This document shows, one piece after another, positions 9,940 to 18,791 of a stretch of DNA of 64,000 nt. The translations under genes were made by a program, and so were the position numbers. This stretch comes from Leadbetterella sp. (GTDB taxonomy: Bacteria > Bacteroidota > Bacteroidia > Cytophagales > Spirosomataceae). Each line of letters opens with the position of its first letter. Within the stretch, counting starts at the first letter, position 1. The notes beneath the pieces are model-generated. The model made no database searches. It saw only the letters and a program-made list of their open reading frames with translations, and was not told the DNA's origin. The stretch covers positions 124,001 through 188,000 of the forward strand of contig JAHBUH010000002.1 in the NCBI GenBank assembly GCA_019638185.1, written 5' to 3'.

Positions 9940-11454
9940 ATGGGAAAGCCAAGTGGATTTTTAGAGTTTGAAAGACAAGCCGCCCTGAAAAGGGGCATTG
10001 AAGAGCGCCGGAAAGATTACCGGGAGGTGGAGCAGAAGTACAGTGAAAAACAAACTTCGGAGCAGGCCACCCGCTGCATGGACTGCGGGGTGCCGTTTTG
10101 CCACAGCGGCTGCCCGTTGGGTAATAACATCCCGGATTTTAACGATGCCATTTACGAAGGTAACTGGAAGTACGCCTTTGAGATCCTGGATTCTACGAAT
10201 AACTTCCCCGAGTTTACGGGGCGGATCTGCCCGGCTCCCTGCGAGTCGGCCTGCGTGCTGGGGATCAATAAAAACCCGGTGGCCATCGAGTACATTGAAA
10301 AGTCAATCATTGAAAAGGCGTTCGAAAACGGCTGGGTGACCGCCCATCCGCCGAAGAAGCGAAACGATAAAAAGGTAGCGGTGATCGGCTCCGGCCCTGC
10401 CGGGCTGGCGGCGGCTTCCCAGCTCAATAAAGCCGGTTACCGGGTCACGGTCTTTGAACGGGCCGACCAGGTAGGCGGGCTGCTGCGCTACGGGATACCG
10501 GATTTCAAGCTGGAGAAGCAGGTGATAGACCGGCGGCTGAAGCTGATGGAAGAGGAAGGCGTGATCTTCCGTACGGGGGTTAATGTGGGCACGGATATTT
10601 CTGCTGCCCAGCTGCAGGAAGATTATGATGCCGTGCTGCTGGCCATCGGTTCCACGCTTCCCCGCACGCTGGAAGTGGAGGGGAAAGGGCTGAACGGCGT
10701 TCATTTTGCCATGGATTACCTGACGCAGCAGAATAAGCGCGTAGCGCTGGAAGAGGGCTATGACGGCCTGGACCTGGCCCGGAATCATGCCGGTGAAGCG
10801 TATGAGAAGGAGGATATCCGGGCTACCGGCAAGAAGGTATTTGTGATAGGCGGGGGCGACACCGGTTCTGACTGTGTGGGTACCGCTAACCGCCAGGGGG
10901 CGGAGCGCATCACACAGATCGCTTACGGCCTGCTGCCGCCCACGGAAAGGGATGCTAACACGCCCTGGCCCATGTATGAGCACAAACTGCGTACGTCTAC
11001 CTCGCACGAGGAAGGCTGCGAGCGGCTCTGGAGTGTGAATACCAAAGAATTTATCGGCGATGAAAACGGGAACCTGAAGGCCCTGCGGCTGGTGGAGGTT
11101 TCCTGGAAGTTTGAAAACGGCAAGCGGCTGCTGATTGAAAACCCGGCCAGTGAACGCCTGGTGGAGGCGGATATCGCCCTCCTGGCCATTGGCTTTTCCA
11201 GCCCGCAGGTCGGCGGCCTGGTAGAAGACCTGGACCTGAAGCTGGATGCCCGCGGGAATATTGTGACCGAAGATTACCGTACCTCCCGGAAGGGCGTTTT
11301 TGCCGCCGGCGACTGCAAGCGAGGCCAATCCCTGGTGGTATGGGCTATATCCGAAGGGCGGGAAGCCGCCCGGGCCATGGATGTCTTCCTGAGTGGCAGC
11401 TCGGTGCTGGAGGCGAAGGAAGTGGGCATGACGAGCGCGGCGTTTAGTAGTTAA
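9940..11454 (+). CDS. gltD: Glutamate synthase small subunit
   Basis: GltD (504 residues) is the FAD- and Fe-S-containing subunit that takes electrons from NADPH and passes them to GltB. The N-terminus carries the cysteine clusters for two 4Fe-4S centres ([14 protein letters not shown] at about residues 46-59, and CPAPCESAC at about 97-105). A FAD-binding Rossmann motif ([12 protein letters not shown]) is at about 149-160, and a second nucleotide motif ([11 protein letters not shown]) at about 305-315. Length and order match the family. It starts 5 bp after gltB. It converges on the response-regulator gene at 11474, leaving only 19 bp and no clear terminator. Confidence 0.97.
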   Translation: MGKPSGFLEFERQAALKRGIEERRKDYREVEQKYSEKQTSEQATRCMDCGVPFCHSGCPLGNNIPDFNDAIYEGNWKYAFEILDSTNNFPEFTGRICPAPCESACVLGINKNPVAIEYIEKSIIEKAFENGWVTAHPPKKRNDKKVAVIGSGPAGLAAASQLNKAGYRVTVFERADQVGGLLRYGIPDFKLEKQVIDRRLKLMEEEGVIFRTGVNVGTDISAAQLQEDYDAVLLAIGSTLPRTLEVEGKGLNGVHFAMDYLTQQNKRVALEEGYDGLDLARNHAGEAYEKEDIRATGKKVFVIGGGDTGSDCVGTANRQGAERITQIAYGLLPPTERDANTPWPMYEHKLRTSTSHEEGCERLWSVNTKEFIGDENGNLKALRLVEVSWKFENGKRLLIENPASERLVEADIALLAIGFSSPQVGGLVEDLDLKLDARGNIVTEDYRTSRKGVFAAGDCKRGQSLVVWAISEGREAARAMDVFLSGSSVLEAKEVGMTSAAFSS

Positions 11455-11473
11455 AAGCAGCGGCCGTTTTTCA

Positions 11474-12121
11474 CTATAGTTTTACGATCCTGTCCCGTAT
11501 AGCCTTACTCACGGCCTCCGTGCTGGAGTGCACGTGCAGTTTGGCATAAATATTCCGGATGTGTGATTTGATGGTCTGGAGGGATACAATGAGGCTGTCG
11601 GCGATCATTTTGTAGCTTTTTCCGGCCACCAGGAGGGTGAGTACTTTTGTTTCCTGTTCTGTAAGATTATACCGTAAAGCGGCGGCGTTTTTAGGCTGGT
11701 ACCCGGTTTTGAAAAGTTCCAGAACCCTGCGGGCGATGCCCGGCGTCATGGGGGAGCCGCCGGTGTACACTTCCCGGACCATATCCAGGTATTTTTCCGG
11801 GCTTATGTTTTTCAGGAGATAACCGGATGCACCGTTACAGATGGCCCGGAAGATATAGTCGTCATCGTCAAAAACCGTCTGAATCACTACGTTTATATTG
11901 GGCAGATGCTCCTTAATATGGGCCGTGGCTTCTATACCGCTGATTCCGGGCATTTCCACGTCCATGAGCACCACATCGCATTCGGTAGTCCTGAGGTTTT
12001 CTACGGCCCGGTTCGCATCGGGCCAGGCCCCTACGCAGGTGATATCGGGTGCGGCATCCAACAGCATCCGGCAGGTATCCCTCAGGTGCCTGTTGTCTTC
12101 AAATAGTGCAACCTTTATCAT
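11474..12121 (-). CDS. NarL/LuxR-type response regulator (system 1)
   Basis: This 215-residue regulator has a receiver domain (about 1-120) with the phosphoacceptor Asp54 in VVLMDVEMPG, acidic residues in ALFEDN, and the conserved Lys in YLLKNISP. A LuxR-type helix-turn-helix follows (about 148-212: LTEQETKVLTLLVAGKSYK and the recognition helix SLQTIKSHIRNIYAKL). It should bind DNA when phosphorylated by the histidine kinase encoded just upstream (12244-14127). The 122-bp gap between them holds its own promoter with a 19-bp element that recurs, at the same distance from the -7 box, before the five-gene secreted cassette starting at 26676. I therefore infer that it controls itself and that cassette. 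Confidence 0.93.
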   Translation of the reverse strand: MIKVALFEDNRHLRDTCRMLLDAAPDITCVGAWPDANRAVENLRTTECDVVLMDVEMPGISGIEATAHIKEHLPNINVVIQTVFDDDDYIFRAICNGASGYLLKNISPEKYLDMVREVYTGGSPMTPGIARRVLELFKTGYQPKNAAALRYNLTEQETKVLTLLVAGKSYKMIADSLIVSLQTIKSHIRNIYAKLHVHSSTEAVSKAIRDRIVKL

Positions 12122-12137
12122 ACGCGTATTTTTTATA

Positions 12138-12185
12138 CAAAGGTGAATGTTTTTTTCGGGTGGGGAAATAGCGAGAAAGGGGGAT
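12138..12185 (-). promoter_or_regulatory. Promoter and candidate operator of response regulator 1
   Basis: On the minus strand the 19-mer ATCCCCCTTTCTCGCTATT (12185-12167) is followed by 21 bp and then a -7 box CACCTTTG (12145-12138), with TA after it. The start codon is 16 bp further on. The same 19-mer with one change, the same 21-bp spacing and a near-identical -7 box occur at 26696-26743. Confidence 0.6.
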
Positions 12186-12243
12186 TTTTTTTAATGGTGA
12201 ATGGTCAATGGACGGAGGCAAACCTCTCATTAATAATTAACCA

Positions 12244-14127
12244 TTAACCATTAAGGTTCACGGCCAGGCTTACGGTGGTGCCCTCGCCCTCGCGGGATGA
12301 AATCTCCAGGCGGGCGTTTAGTTCTTTTGCCCGGTTGCGGATGTTGGTTAGGCCGTTGCCTTTTTTGACGGTGGCGGGGTCAAAGCCGCGGCCGTGGTCT
12401 TCTACGTTCAGGAGGATGTCTTTGCCGGTGTGGGTGAGTTGCACGCGCAGTTTTGGGGTGCCGGAATATTTTACGGCGTTATTTACGGCCTCTTTGAAGA
12501 TGAGGTAGAGGTTTTTGCGCTGCTCCATGGTGAGGGTGTCTTTTTTGATGTCGCTGATGTCCAGTTCCAGCTCAATGCCGGCGCTGATGCATATATCGTA
12601 GGCGAAGCGCTCCATGCGTTCGCGGAGGTTTCCTTTTTCGTTTTCTTCGGGCTTTACCACCCACACGATGTCCGTGACGCGGTCTACGGTTTCTTTGACG
12701 TTCCGGCTCATGGTTTCAAAGAGTTCGGAGCGTTTGGTGCTTTCGGGCTGGTTTCTGATCATCTGGCTGAGCAGATGAATGCTGCTGAGGGAACTGCCCA
12801 CCTCGTCGTGCAGGTCGGAAGCGATGCGGTTACGCAGTTCCAGCTCCCGGATCTGGTGTTTAAGCCGGCTCCTGTTTCGTAGCAGGATAATTCCGCCCAG
12901 CAGCAGAAGGGTGAGTGTCCCGGTCAGGAGGGAGACGAGGGTTTGCCTGAAGAGGCGCTGTTCCTGTAATTCTTTTTCCTGGGCCAGTAGTTTTATTTCG
13001 TTGTCTTTTTCTCTGAAGCGCGACTGCACCTGCATGCGCCGGGTTTCCATGTTAAGCTGCTGCCTGAGCAGGCTGTCATGCAGGGCGGTATAGGTTTTAT
13101 GGTAGAGGAGGGCCTGCCCGGTATCCCCGGTTTTTTCATAGGCCTGGGAAAGAATCTCTGCCAGTTTGCGCTGATGCCATAAATCCCGGGTATGTTCGAA
13201 AACGGGGTAAGCCTGTAAAGCATACCGGATGGTTTCATTGTAGTTTTGTTGTGCCTGTTCAAGTAGGGAAAGGGATTCCAGTACGTAGCCTTTGATGCGT
13301 GGGGTATCAGATAGTTCCGCAAATTTCAATGCTTTCTGAGCCGTAGACCGGGCTTCCGTGTATCGCTTTTCTTCGGTCAGGATCTCGATTAACACCTGGC
13401 GATAAGTGGCCATGGAGGCGTAGTTTTTCAGGCTATCGGCTATGGTGATGGCTGTATTCAGGACTTTATGGGCCTCTGCCCTTTTTTTCATCCGGGAAAG
13501 CAGCATGGCATGGGCGTACAGGGCATGGCCTTCTTCGGGCCTTTTCTGCAGCTGACGGAATAGATTAATTGCTTTGAGCTGAAATTCCAATGCGGGCGTG
13601 AATTGGTTTTGGGAACGATAGATATGGGATTGCAGTTGAAAAATCTGTGCCAGGGTCTCCTGATCACCGGTCTCCCGGGTATAGTTTTCGGCCGTGAGGC
13701 AGTCATTAAGGGCCAGCTGATAGTTATTAATGGAGAGGTGGATATTGGCACTCCCTATATAGGCCTTGGCCAGTTCGATGGGGTTCCCCGTTTTACGCAG
13801 GTAATACAGGCTGGTATCTACATAGGCCCGTACCGAATCATAGGCATCATTATAATAGTGAACAATGGCCATGCGCGAATAGCCTTCCGATAAACCCGCG
13901 TAATAGTTCAGTTCACGGGCCAGGGCCACCGACTGCCGGTAGTAGGCCATTGCCACAGCCGAATCTTTCCTAAGCTGTATTTGTCCCGCTTTCCGGAGCA
14001 GGTTTACACGGTGAGTATCCGGTGCGGACGCGGCGATTAAAGACAGGAGGGAGTCCGGCTTTTGATTTTGCGGAAAAGCCCATGAGGATATGGCGGAAAG
14101 AAGAAAAATCAAAAATGTTTGTTTCAT
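12244..14127 (-). CDS. TPR-containing sensor histidine kinase (system 1)
   Basis: This 627-residue kinase begins with a signal peptide (MKQTFLIFLLSAISSWAFPQ). A periplasmic region of tetratricopeptide-type helical repeats spans about 30-380. A short coiled segment leads to one membrane helix (about 396-416). The cytoplasmic HisKA_3 dimerisation domain carries the phosphorylated His440 (RIASDLHDEVGSSLSS). The ATPase domain follows, with its N box (EAVNNAVKYSG) and G box (DHGRGFDP, GNGLTNI). TPR kinases of this kind are common in Bacteroidota and pair with NarL-type regulators; the partner is the gene immediately downstream. It lies between that regulator and the five-gene secreted cassette and seems to have its own promoter at 14152-14159. 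Confidence 0.93.
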   Translation of the reverse strand: MKQTFLIFLLSAISSWAFPQNQKPDSLLSLIAASAPDTHRVNLLRKAGQIQLRKDSAVAMAYYRQSVALARELNYYAGLSEGYSRMAIVHYYNDAYDSVRAYVDTSLYYLRKTGNPIELAKAYIGSANIHLSINNYQLALNDCLTAENYTRETGDQETLAQIFQLQSHIYRSQNQFTPALEFQLKAINLFRQLQKRPEEGHALYAHAMLLSRMKKRAEAHKVLNTAITIADSLKNYASMATYRQVLIEILTEEKRYTEARSTAQKALKFAELSDTPRIKGYVLESLSLLEQAQQNYNETIRYALQAYPVFEHTRDLWHQRKLAEILSQAYEKTGDTGQALLYHKTYTALHDSLLRQQLNMETRRMQVQSRFREKDNEIKLLAQEKELQEQRLFRQTLVSLLTGTLTLLLLGGIILLRNRSRLKHQIRELELRNRIASDLHDEVGSSLSSIHLLSQMIRNQPESTKRSELFETMSRNVKETVDRVTDIVWVVKPEENEKGNLRERMERFAYDICISAGIELELDISDIKKDTLTMEQRKNLYLIFKEAVNNAVKYSGTPKLRVQLTHTGKDILLNVEDHGRGFDPATVKKGNGLTNIRNRAKELNARLEISSREGEGTTVSLAVNLNG

Positions 14128-14151
14128 GTTACCCCCTCATTTTTTGACCTT

Positions 14152-14159
14152 TCCAAATA
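14152..14159 (-). promoter_or_regulatory. Candidate -7 box for histidine kinase 1
   Basis: TATATTTG on the minus strand fits TAnnTTTG and lies about 24 bp before the ATG. No clear -33 box was seen; the hairpin at 14171-14200 occupies that area. Confidence 0.4.
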
Positions 14160-14170
14160 TACTACATTTT

Positions 14171-14200
14171 TTCACCTCCCGCTGTTAAACGGGAGGTGAA
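14171..14200 (-). terminator. Strong hairpin ending the five-gene secreted operon
   Basis: A perfect 11-bp stem (TTCACCTCCCG at 14171-14181 with CGGGAGGTGAA at 14190-14200) encloses an 8-nt loop. On the minus strand it is followed by an A run and not by T residues, so it may act as a 3' stabiliser or weak terminator. Confidence 0.4.
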
Positions 14201-14210
14201 TCAGGCTATG

Positions 14211-15878
14211 CTAATAAGTAAAAGTCATGACGGCCCCGTAAAATGTTTTACCCTCAGAGGTGGTTACGAAAGACCTGTAATAGTACACTATAGCCGCTTT
14301 ACGTACAGCGGGCGTGTTTAAGGAGTAATCGAACGGAATTTTCAGGTTCCCCGGTGTAGACTGGCTGAGTTTATCGGCATTGGCCAAGGTGGGGGTCCTT
14401 TGACCGGAGCTCCAGACGAATCCATGTTCCACGAGGCTATAAGAGCCGGTTCCGGTAATTTTTCCGTATAAGGTAATGACGGCTGCAGCACCTGTGGAAG
14501 GAGACGTTGAAACGGAATAACGGCCGGTCTCCACAGCGGGGTCAGACAAGACATGCGTTTTAAAGGCGATATCACTGCCATACCAGGTCACCCCATTAGC
14601 GACCACATAGGCTCTTACGTGGTATTCACTGGCGGGGTCCAGTCCGCCCACATCAAAGCTGTAACTGTGCGGGTAGCTTACTCCACCCCCTTTGGAGGCC
14701 TTGCTGTTAGCGGTGGTGGGATTTGCGTTTTTACCCCAGCACACCCCTATTTCCGATACACCGTATGAACCTCCGTCTTGAACAGTACCCCGGAGCGTGG
14801 CATTGTATGCTGATACATTGACAGGCGATTCCGTAGTGATGCCCGGCAGCCTTTCGTCCGGCGTGGTAAAGGTAGTATTGGCCCCGTAGTAGGTGACGCC
14901 GTTAGAGGTCACAAAGGCCCGGAAATGGTAAGTGGTGGTCTTGTTCAGCCCGTTAATATCCACGCTATACGAACGGGGATAGCTGGCCACACCGGCGCCG
15001 GCAGATACTTTGTTCTGAGCGGTAGTGGGGTTAGCGGCGGTGCTCCACACGATGCCGTGTTCGCTGACAGGGAAAGTGCCGGCGCTTAATACGGTACCGG
15101 AGAGCCGCGCCGAATTAACGTTGACATTACTGGCGGCGTCAGTACGGATACCGGGCGGTGTGGCATTGAGTGTACGGAAGGTTTTATTGGCCCCGTAGGT
15201 AGTAACACCGTTAGCGATCACGTAACTTCTGAAGTTATAGGTGGTGTTAAGATCCAGGGAAGTTATATCGGCTGTAAATGCCTGGGGGAAGGTGGTGATG
15301 TTACCGGTAGTGGCCCGTTTGGTGGTAACGGCTGTAGTAGGATTGGCGGTGGTGGCCCACACGATGCCGTATTCGGTAATGGTATAGGTGCCTTTATTTC
15401 GGACGGTTGCGGCCAGGCGGGCAGAATTATGGGTGATGTTTGTGGCGGTATCCGTAGTGATTACGGGCTGGATAATGTCGGCTGTTTTAAAGGTTAGCGT
15501 GGGGCTGTACACGGGCCCCGAAGGCAGCAGGGCAAATGCCCTTACGTAATAACCGGTGCTGTTTTTAAGCCCGGTGAGCACCGTGCTGATTTCAATGGGA
15601 AGCGGGGTGGCGGGGTCTATGGCTCCTTTGTTGATGGTACTGTCGGTGCCGGTAGCAGGGGTATTATTAGTGCTGGAAATGACAAATCCGTGTCCCGAGA
15701 TGGCCTGGTTTCCGCTCTCGGTAATTCTGGCCGACAGCCGGGCGCTAAAGATGGCAAGGTCACTCACGGTGACCTCCGAAAGAGCAGGCGGGATCTGCTT
15801 TTCCACTTCGCCTTTTTTGCAGGAGTGGAGGAGAACCAGCAGGCAGATCAGCAGTGTATTTTTGACCGGATTTTTCAT
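14211..15878 (-). CDS. Lipoprotein with five fibronectin-III-like repeats
   Basis: This 555-residue protein is a predicted lipoprotein: the lipobox ends at Cys20 (LLHSC) and is followed by KKGE. The rest is five tandem beta-sandwich units of about 100-105 residues. Units 2 to 4 are most alike, each holding NSARL or NATLRG, a segment such as EYGIVW / EHGIVW / EIGVCW, NPTTA, a Tyr-x-phenylalanine/arginine strand (YHFRAFV, YHVRAYV) and a closing YGANTTFTT-like strand. Unit 5 is more divergent. Such arrays bind proteins or glycans or act as spacers on the surface; no catalytic residues are visible. It is the last gene of the five-gene operon starting at 26676, 34 bp after its neighbour. Confidence 0.8.
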   Translation of the reverse strand: MKNPVKNTLLICLLVLLHSCKKGEVEKQIPPALSEVTVSDLAIFSARLSARITESGNQAISGHGFVISSTNNTPATGTDSTINKGAIDPATPLPIEISTVLTGLKNSTGYYVRAFALLPSGPVYSPTLTFKTADIIQPVITTDTATNITHNSARLAATVRNKGTYTITEYGIVWATTANPTTAVTTKRATTGNITTFPQAFTADITSLDLNTTYNFRSYVIANGVTTYGANKTFRTLNATPPGIRTDAASNVNVNSARLSGTVLSAGTFPVSEHGIVWSTAANPTTAQNKVSAGAGVASYPRSYSVDINGLNKTTTYHFRAFVTSNGVTYYGANTTFTTPDERLPGITTESPVNVSAYNATLRGTVQDGGSYGVSEIGVCWGKNANPTTANSKASKGGGVSYPHSYSFDVGGLDPASEYHVRAYVVANGVTWYGSDIAFKTHVLSDPAVETGRYSVSTSPSTGAAAVITLYGKITGTGSYSLVEHGFVWSSGQRTPTLANADKLSQSTPGNLKIPFDYSLNTPAVRKAAIVYYYRSFVTTSEGKTFYGAVMTFTY

Positions 15879-15912
15879 GGCAATCGATGTTTGTTTTTAG
15901 TGAATAGCTCAT

Positions 15913-16788
15913 TCACGGCAGCTTAATTTTTTCCAGCTTAAACGGGTATTCTTTCACGGCCTGGGGGCTCTCTATGACGAGTACGATTTCCATGCTGTTA
16001 GAGAGAGGCTGTTCACCCAGGTAGTAGGATATATGATTTATCTTCACGCTGTTTCCGGAGATTAAATTCTCGCCTTCCGCACTCAGAACCCTTAAATCCC
16101 TCACCCGTGCCTCCGGGTCGTAAAAGAGGAAGAACAGCTCATTATCATTCCCGTAGGAGGGATCATCCAGCGTGTCATTTAGTTCTGCGATGCTTTCTGC
16201 GGCGGGGCCGTATTCTTTTTTGAGTTTAATGAGCTGCTGCTTATAGGCTTTTTCATTTTCCTGTTTTAATTTTTGCAGCTTTTTGCGATCTAAAATCACG
16301 ATTACGATATCGGAGTATTTTCCTTTCAGGATATTGGTGCCCAGCTTATCTGCCGGTTTATTTACGCTCACCAATCCTTTATTGGCCAGGGTGGGATGGA
16401 AGTAGTTCACCGTTCCTTCCAGCACTGAAATTTCAGAAGCGCTTCTTTCCGGGGACTGGAAGTGGAAGTTAAGTACGTTATATTCGCTGTAGTTCTCGGA
16501 CGTGGATTCCTCTACCGGGATGGTGTTCCCGAGGTTATCTACGGCCCGGGTGATCTTGCCCGGTTTGAAGAGGCGACCGGCAGTGATCTCCAGCCCGGTG
16601 ACTTCTATCCGGACCATCATGGAGCCGGGAGGGGTCTCCGTTATCCGGCTGCTAAACCGGTTATCCATAATTTCCACGACTTCCGCACTTATTTTTTGAG
16701 CATAAGTAACTGCGGGGATACCCCAAATGGCCAGCAGGGTTATGACTCCCTGAAAGTGTAAGGCGATTGTTTTTGAGTTTATTTTCAT
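15913..16788 (-). CDS. Exported protein of unknown function in the secreted cassette
   Basis: I do not recognise this 291-residue protein. Its N-terminus (about 1-30) has a hydrophobic core ending in TYAQK, fitting a signal peptide. The mature part looks beta-rich, with a charged helical insert at about 165-215 (DRKKLQKLKQENEKAYKQQL) and an acidic turn (LNDTLDDPSYGNDNEL). The final strand ends in KLEKIKLP. No lipobox or enzyme motif is seen. It is the fourth gene of the operon, 11 bp downstream of the 659-residue fibronectin-III protein and 34 bp upstream of the repeat lipoprotein, so it probably works with them at the cell surface. Confidence 0.65.
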   Translation of the reverse strand: MKINSKTIALHFQGVITLLAIWGIPAVTYAQKISAEVVEIMDNRFSSRITETPPGSMMVRIEVTGLEITAGRLFKPGKITRAVDNLGNTIPVEESTSENYSEYNVLNFHFQSPERSASEISVLEGTVNYFHPTLANKGLVSVNKPADKLGTNILKGKYSDIVIVILDRKKLQKLKQENEKAYKQQLIKLKKEYGPAAESIAELNDTLDDPSYGNDNELFFLFYDPEARVRDLRVLSAEGENLISGNSVKINHISYYLGEQPLSNSMEIVLVIESPQAVKEYPFKLEKIKLP

Positions 16789-16799
16789 GATTTTAACGT

Positions 16800-18779
16800 T
16801 TAGTTTCTTAATCCTGCTTCATTGCTTTTGTCGCTTTCCAGCGCTTTGGGGGACAGTGATCTCAGGTAATAAAAATAATGGCGGCCCTTGAGCGCTTTGG
16901 TGTCGGTGTAGGTGTCTTTATTGCCCGCCAGGGTGACCAGCTTTAGGGGTTTTTGCCCGCGTTCATAGCGATACACCGTGTACTGAAGTCCCGGGCTACC
17001 GGCAGGAGGTTCCCAGGTAAGCTGTACGCCTTTAGGAGTAGCGTTAGCCATCAGCGAGGCAGGAGGGGAGGGCACCCGGCCCTGTAAGGTGGTAAATACG
17101 GATGCCGAAGGGGCGCTTTGTACGCCCAGGTAGGACAGCGAGACCACGGTATACCGGTACGTTTCCCCTTCCTGCAGGAGGGAGTCGGCATAGAAGTTAT
17201 TCGGGCAAAAGAGCGTGTCAGTGCTGTATTTATCCTTCCCGGCCAGGCGCCGGCTCCGGAGGAGGCGGTAACCGGTGACGTAGGTGTCGTAGGCCGACAC
17301 GTCGTCCCAGCTGACCCAGGTTTTGCCGTCCGTAGTATTCAGGTCTACCTCCCCGGGCGGTTTGGGCACGGGGATATTTTTCAGGGGCCTGGCGGATACG
17401 GTGTCGGAGAAGCGGCCCTCCACGAAACTGGTGGATACGGCTTTGAGGGCATATTGATAGAATTTTCCACCGCTTAAAGCGGGGGAGGTGTCTTTAAAAG
17501 AATAGACGGTGGCGGTGTCCCGTATGGGGATCAGCCCGGTGATGAGTTCAAACGGCCCGCCGGTTTCGGCGCGGTAGAGGTGAAACCCTTTGAGCTCGTT
17601 TTCGCGATTCTGCCAGCCGAGGGTTACTCCTTCCTTGTGGCCGGCAGCCGTGACTTCTACGGGTGGAAACGGAAGCCGGCCGCTTTTGTAGGCGGTGCTG
17701 TAGGTAATGCTCCGGCCCGGCTGGTTCAGGGTCTTGTATTCTACCTCAAAGTAGTAAAAATAGGGGGTGGCCGGTTTCAGGCCCTCATCGGTGAAGCGGG
17801 TTTGCGTGGGCGACAGCTCGGCCACGGGCTCAAAGCCGTTTACGGAGTTTGTACTGCGGTAAAGCCGCAGCATTTTAATGACAGGAGCATGGGCCAGGGT
17901 CCAGGCCAGGGCGATGCTGCCTTTCAGGGAGTCGGGTTGCAGGCTTACGCGGTCGGGCAGGGGCATCTGTACCGGGTCCAGGGAGGCGATGGACAGGGTA
18001 TCGGTGACGGGGCCCGTATTGCCGTAGGCGTCATAGCTCCGGATAAAATAGCGGTAAAGGCGGCGGGGTACGGCGGTGGTATCCAGGAGGGTAAATTTCA
18101 GCGAGTCTTTTACTGTGCGGAAGGTCACGTCTGCCCGGACATTTGTAAATTTCCCCTTTTCTTCACTTCGCCAGGCTTCTATCCACACGGGCTTGTGCTG
18201 TCCGGTAGCGTAGGCCGAGAGGCTCAGGGTTTTCCGGACGCTGTCGTAGAAATGTCCGTGGATACGGGCAGGCGCTACCGGTTCGGGGGCGAATTTCACT
18301 TCTTCCGACAGCAGGCTGTAGTTATCACCCACGCCGGTGATGCGGTACTGGTAGACCTGGCCGGGGGTGACTTCGGTGTCCAGCCAGAGCAGGTTAAAAC
18401 CGGCCATGACGGGGATACTGAAACCGATGTTTTTTAATACGTTCACCCGGCCTGCCGCTCTCACTTTCCGCCAGATGCTGTCGGTTTTAAACACGGTGAG
18501 GTCTACCGGGTAGGGGAGCCACTGTTCCGTGCGGGCCATGTTAAGCCGGAAGGCCTCGGGCATGGCCACCGCTTCCAGCAGGGCCACCTGCTTAAAGTCA
18601 GCCTCGCCCCGGGTGCGGCGTTCTATTCGGTAGGCGCTGCGTTTACCTCCGGCTATCTCATGACCGGCAATCACGAAGATCCCTTTGGCGCCCGGCCGGG
18701 CAGCCCGGTAAGTGGCCTGCTGGGGGTAAGCCGGCAGGCAGGCCAGGAAGAAGAGAATAGCGGTGCAAAATGTTTTCAT
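16800..18779 (-). CDS. Exported multi-domain fibronectin type III protein
   Basis: This 659-residue protein has a signal peptide (MKTFCTAILFFLACLPAYPQ) followed by an N-terminal beta-rich region (about 20-180) and then at least four fibronectin type III domains, recognised from recurrent Leu-x-Trp and Tyr-x-Tyr patterns (GSIALAWTL, GVTLGWQN, KTWVSWDD, GVQLTWEPP; and YFYYFEV, FYQYALKAVS, YRYTVVSLS, HYFYYLRSLS). No lipobox or C-terminal sorting domain is visible. Fibronectin domains usually serve in adhesion or as spacers. It follows the 2066-residue protein by 12 bp in the same operon. The repeated 'fibronectin' content across three genes of this operon suggests a surface assembly, which is inference. 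Confidence 0.8.
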   Translation of the reverse strand: MKTFCTAILFFLACLPAYPQQATYRAARPGAKGIFVIAGHEIAGGKRSAYRIERRTRGEADFKQVALLEAVAMPEAFRLNMARTEQWLPYPVDLTVFKTDSIWRKVRAAGRVNVLKNIGFSIPVMAGFNLLWLDTEVTPGQVYQYRITGVGDNYSLLSEEVKFAPEPVAPARIHGHFYDSVRKTLSLSAYATGQHKPVWIEAWRSEEKGKFTNVRADVTFRTVKDSLKFTLLDTTAVPRRLYRYFIRSYDAYGNTGPVTDTLSIASLDPVQMPLPDRVSLQPDSLKGSIALAWTLAHAPVIKMLRLYRSTNSVNGFEPVAELSPTQTRFTDEGLKPATPYFYYFEVEYKTLNQPGRSITYSTAYKSGRLPFPPVEVTAAGHKEGVTLGWQNRENELKGFHLYRAETGGPFELITGLIPIRDTATVYSFKDTSPALSGGKFYQYALKAVSTSFVEGRFSDTVSARPLKNIPVPKPPGEVDLNTTDGKTWVSWDDVSAYDTYVTGYRLLRSRRLAGKDKYSTDTLFCPNNFYADSLLQEGETYRYTVVSLSYLGVQSAPSASVFTTLQGRVPSPPASLMANATPKGVQLTWEPPAGSPGLQYTVYRYERGQKPLKLVTLAGNKDTYTDTKALKGRHYFYYLRSLSPKALESDKSNEAGLRN

Positions 18780-18791
18780 GGCTATTATGTT

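Noticed and set aside
12192..12253. Short ATTAACC/AATGGT repeats between kinase 1 and regulator 1, able to form a 13-bp hairpin
   Set aside because: One mismatch, long loop and no T run in the direction of transcription; considered as terminator or repeat array but not supported.
14211..15878. Repeats considered as a CRISPR or tandem non-coding array
   Set aside because: The periodicity is about 310 bp, in frame, and encodes fibronectin-like units.
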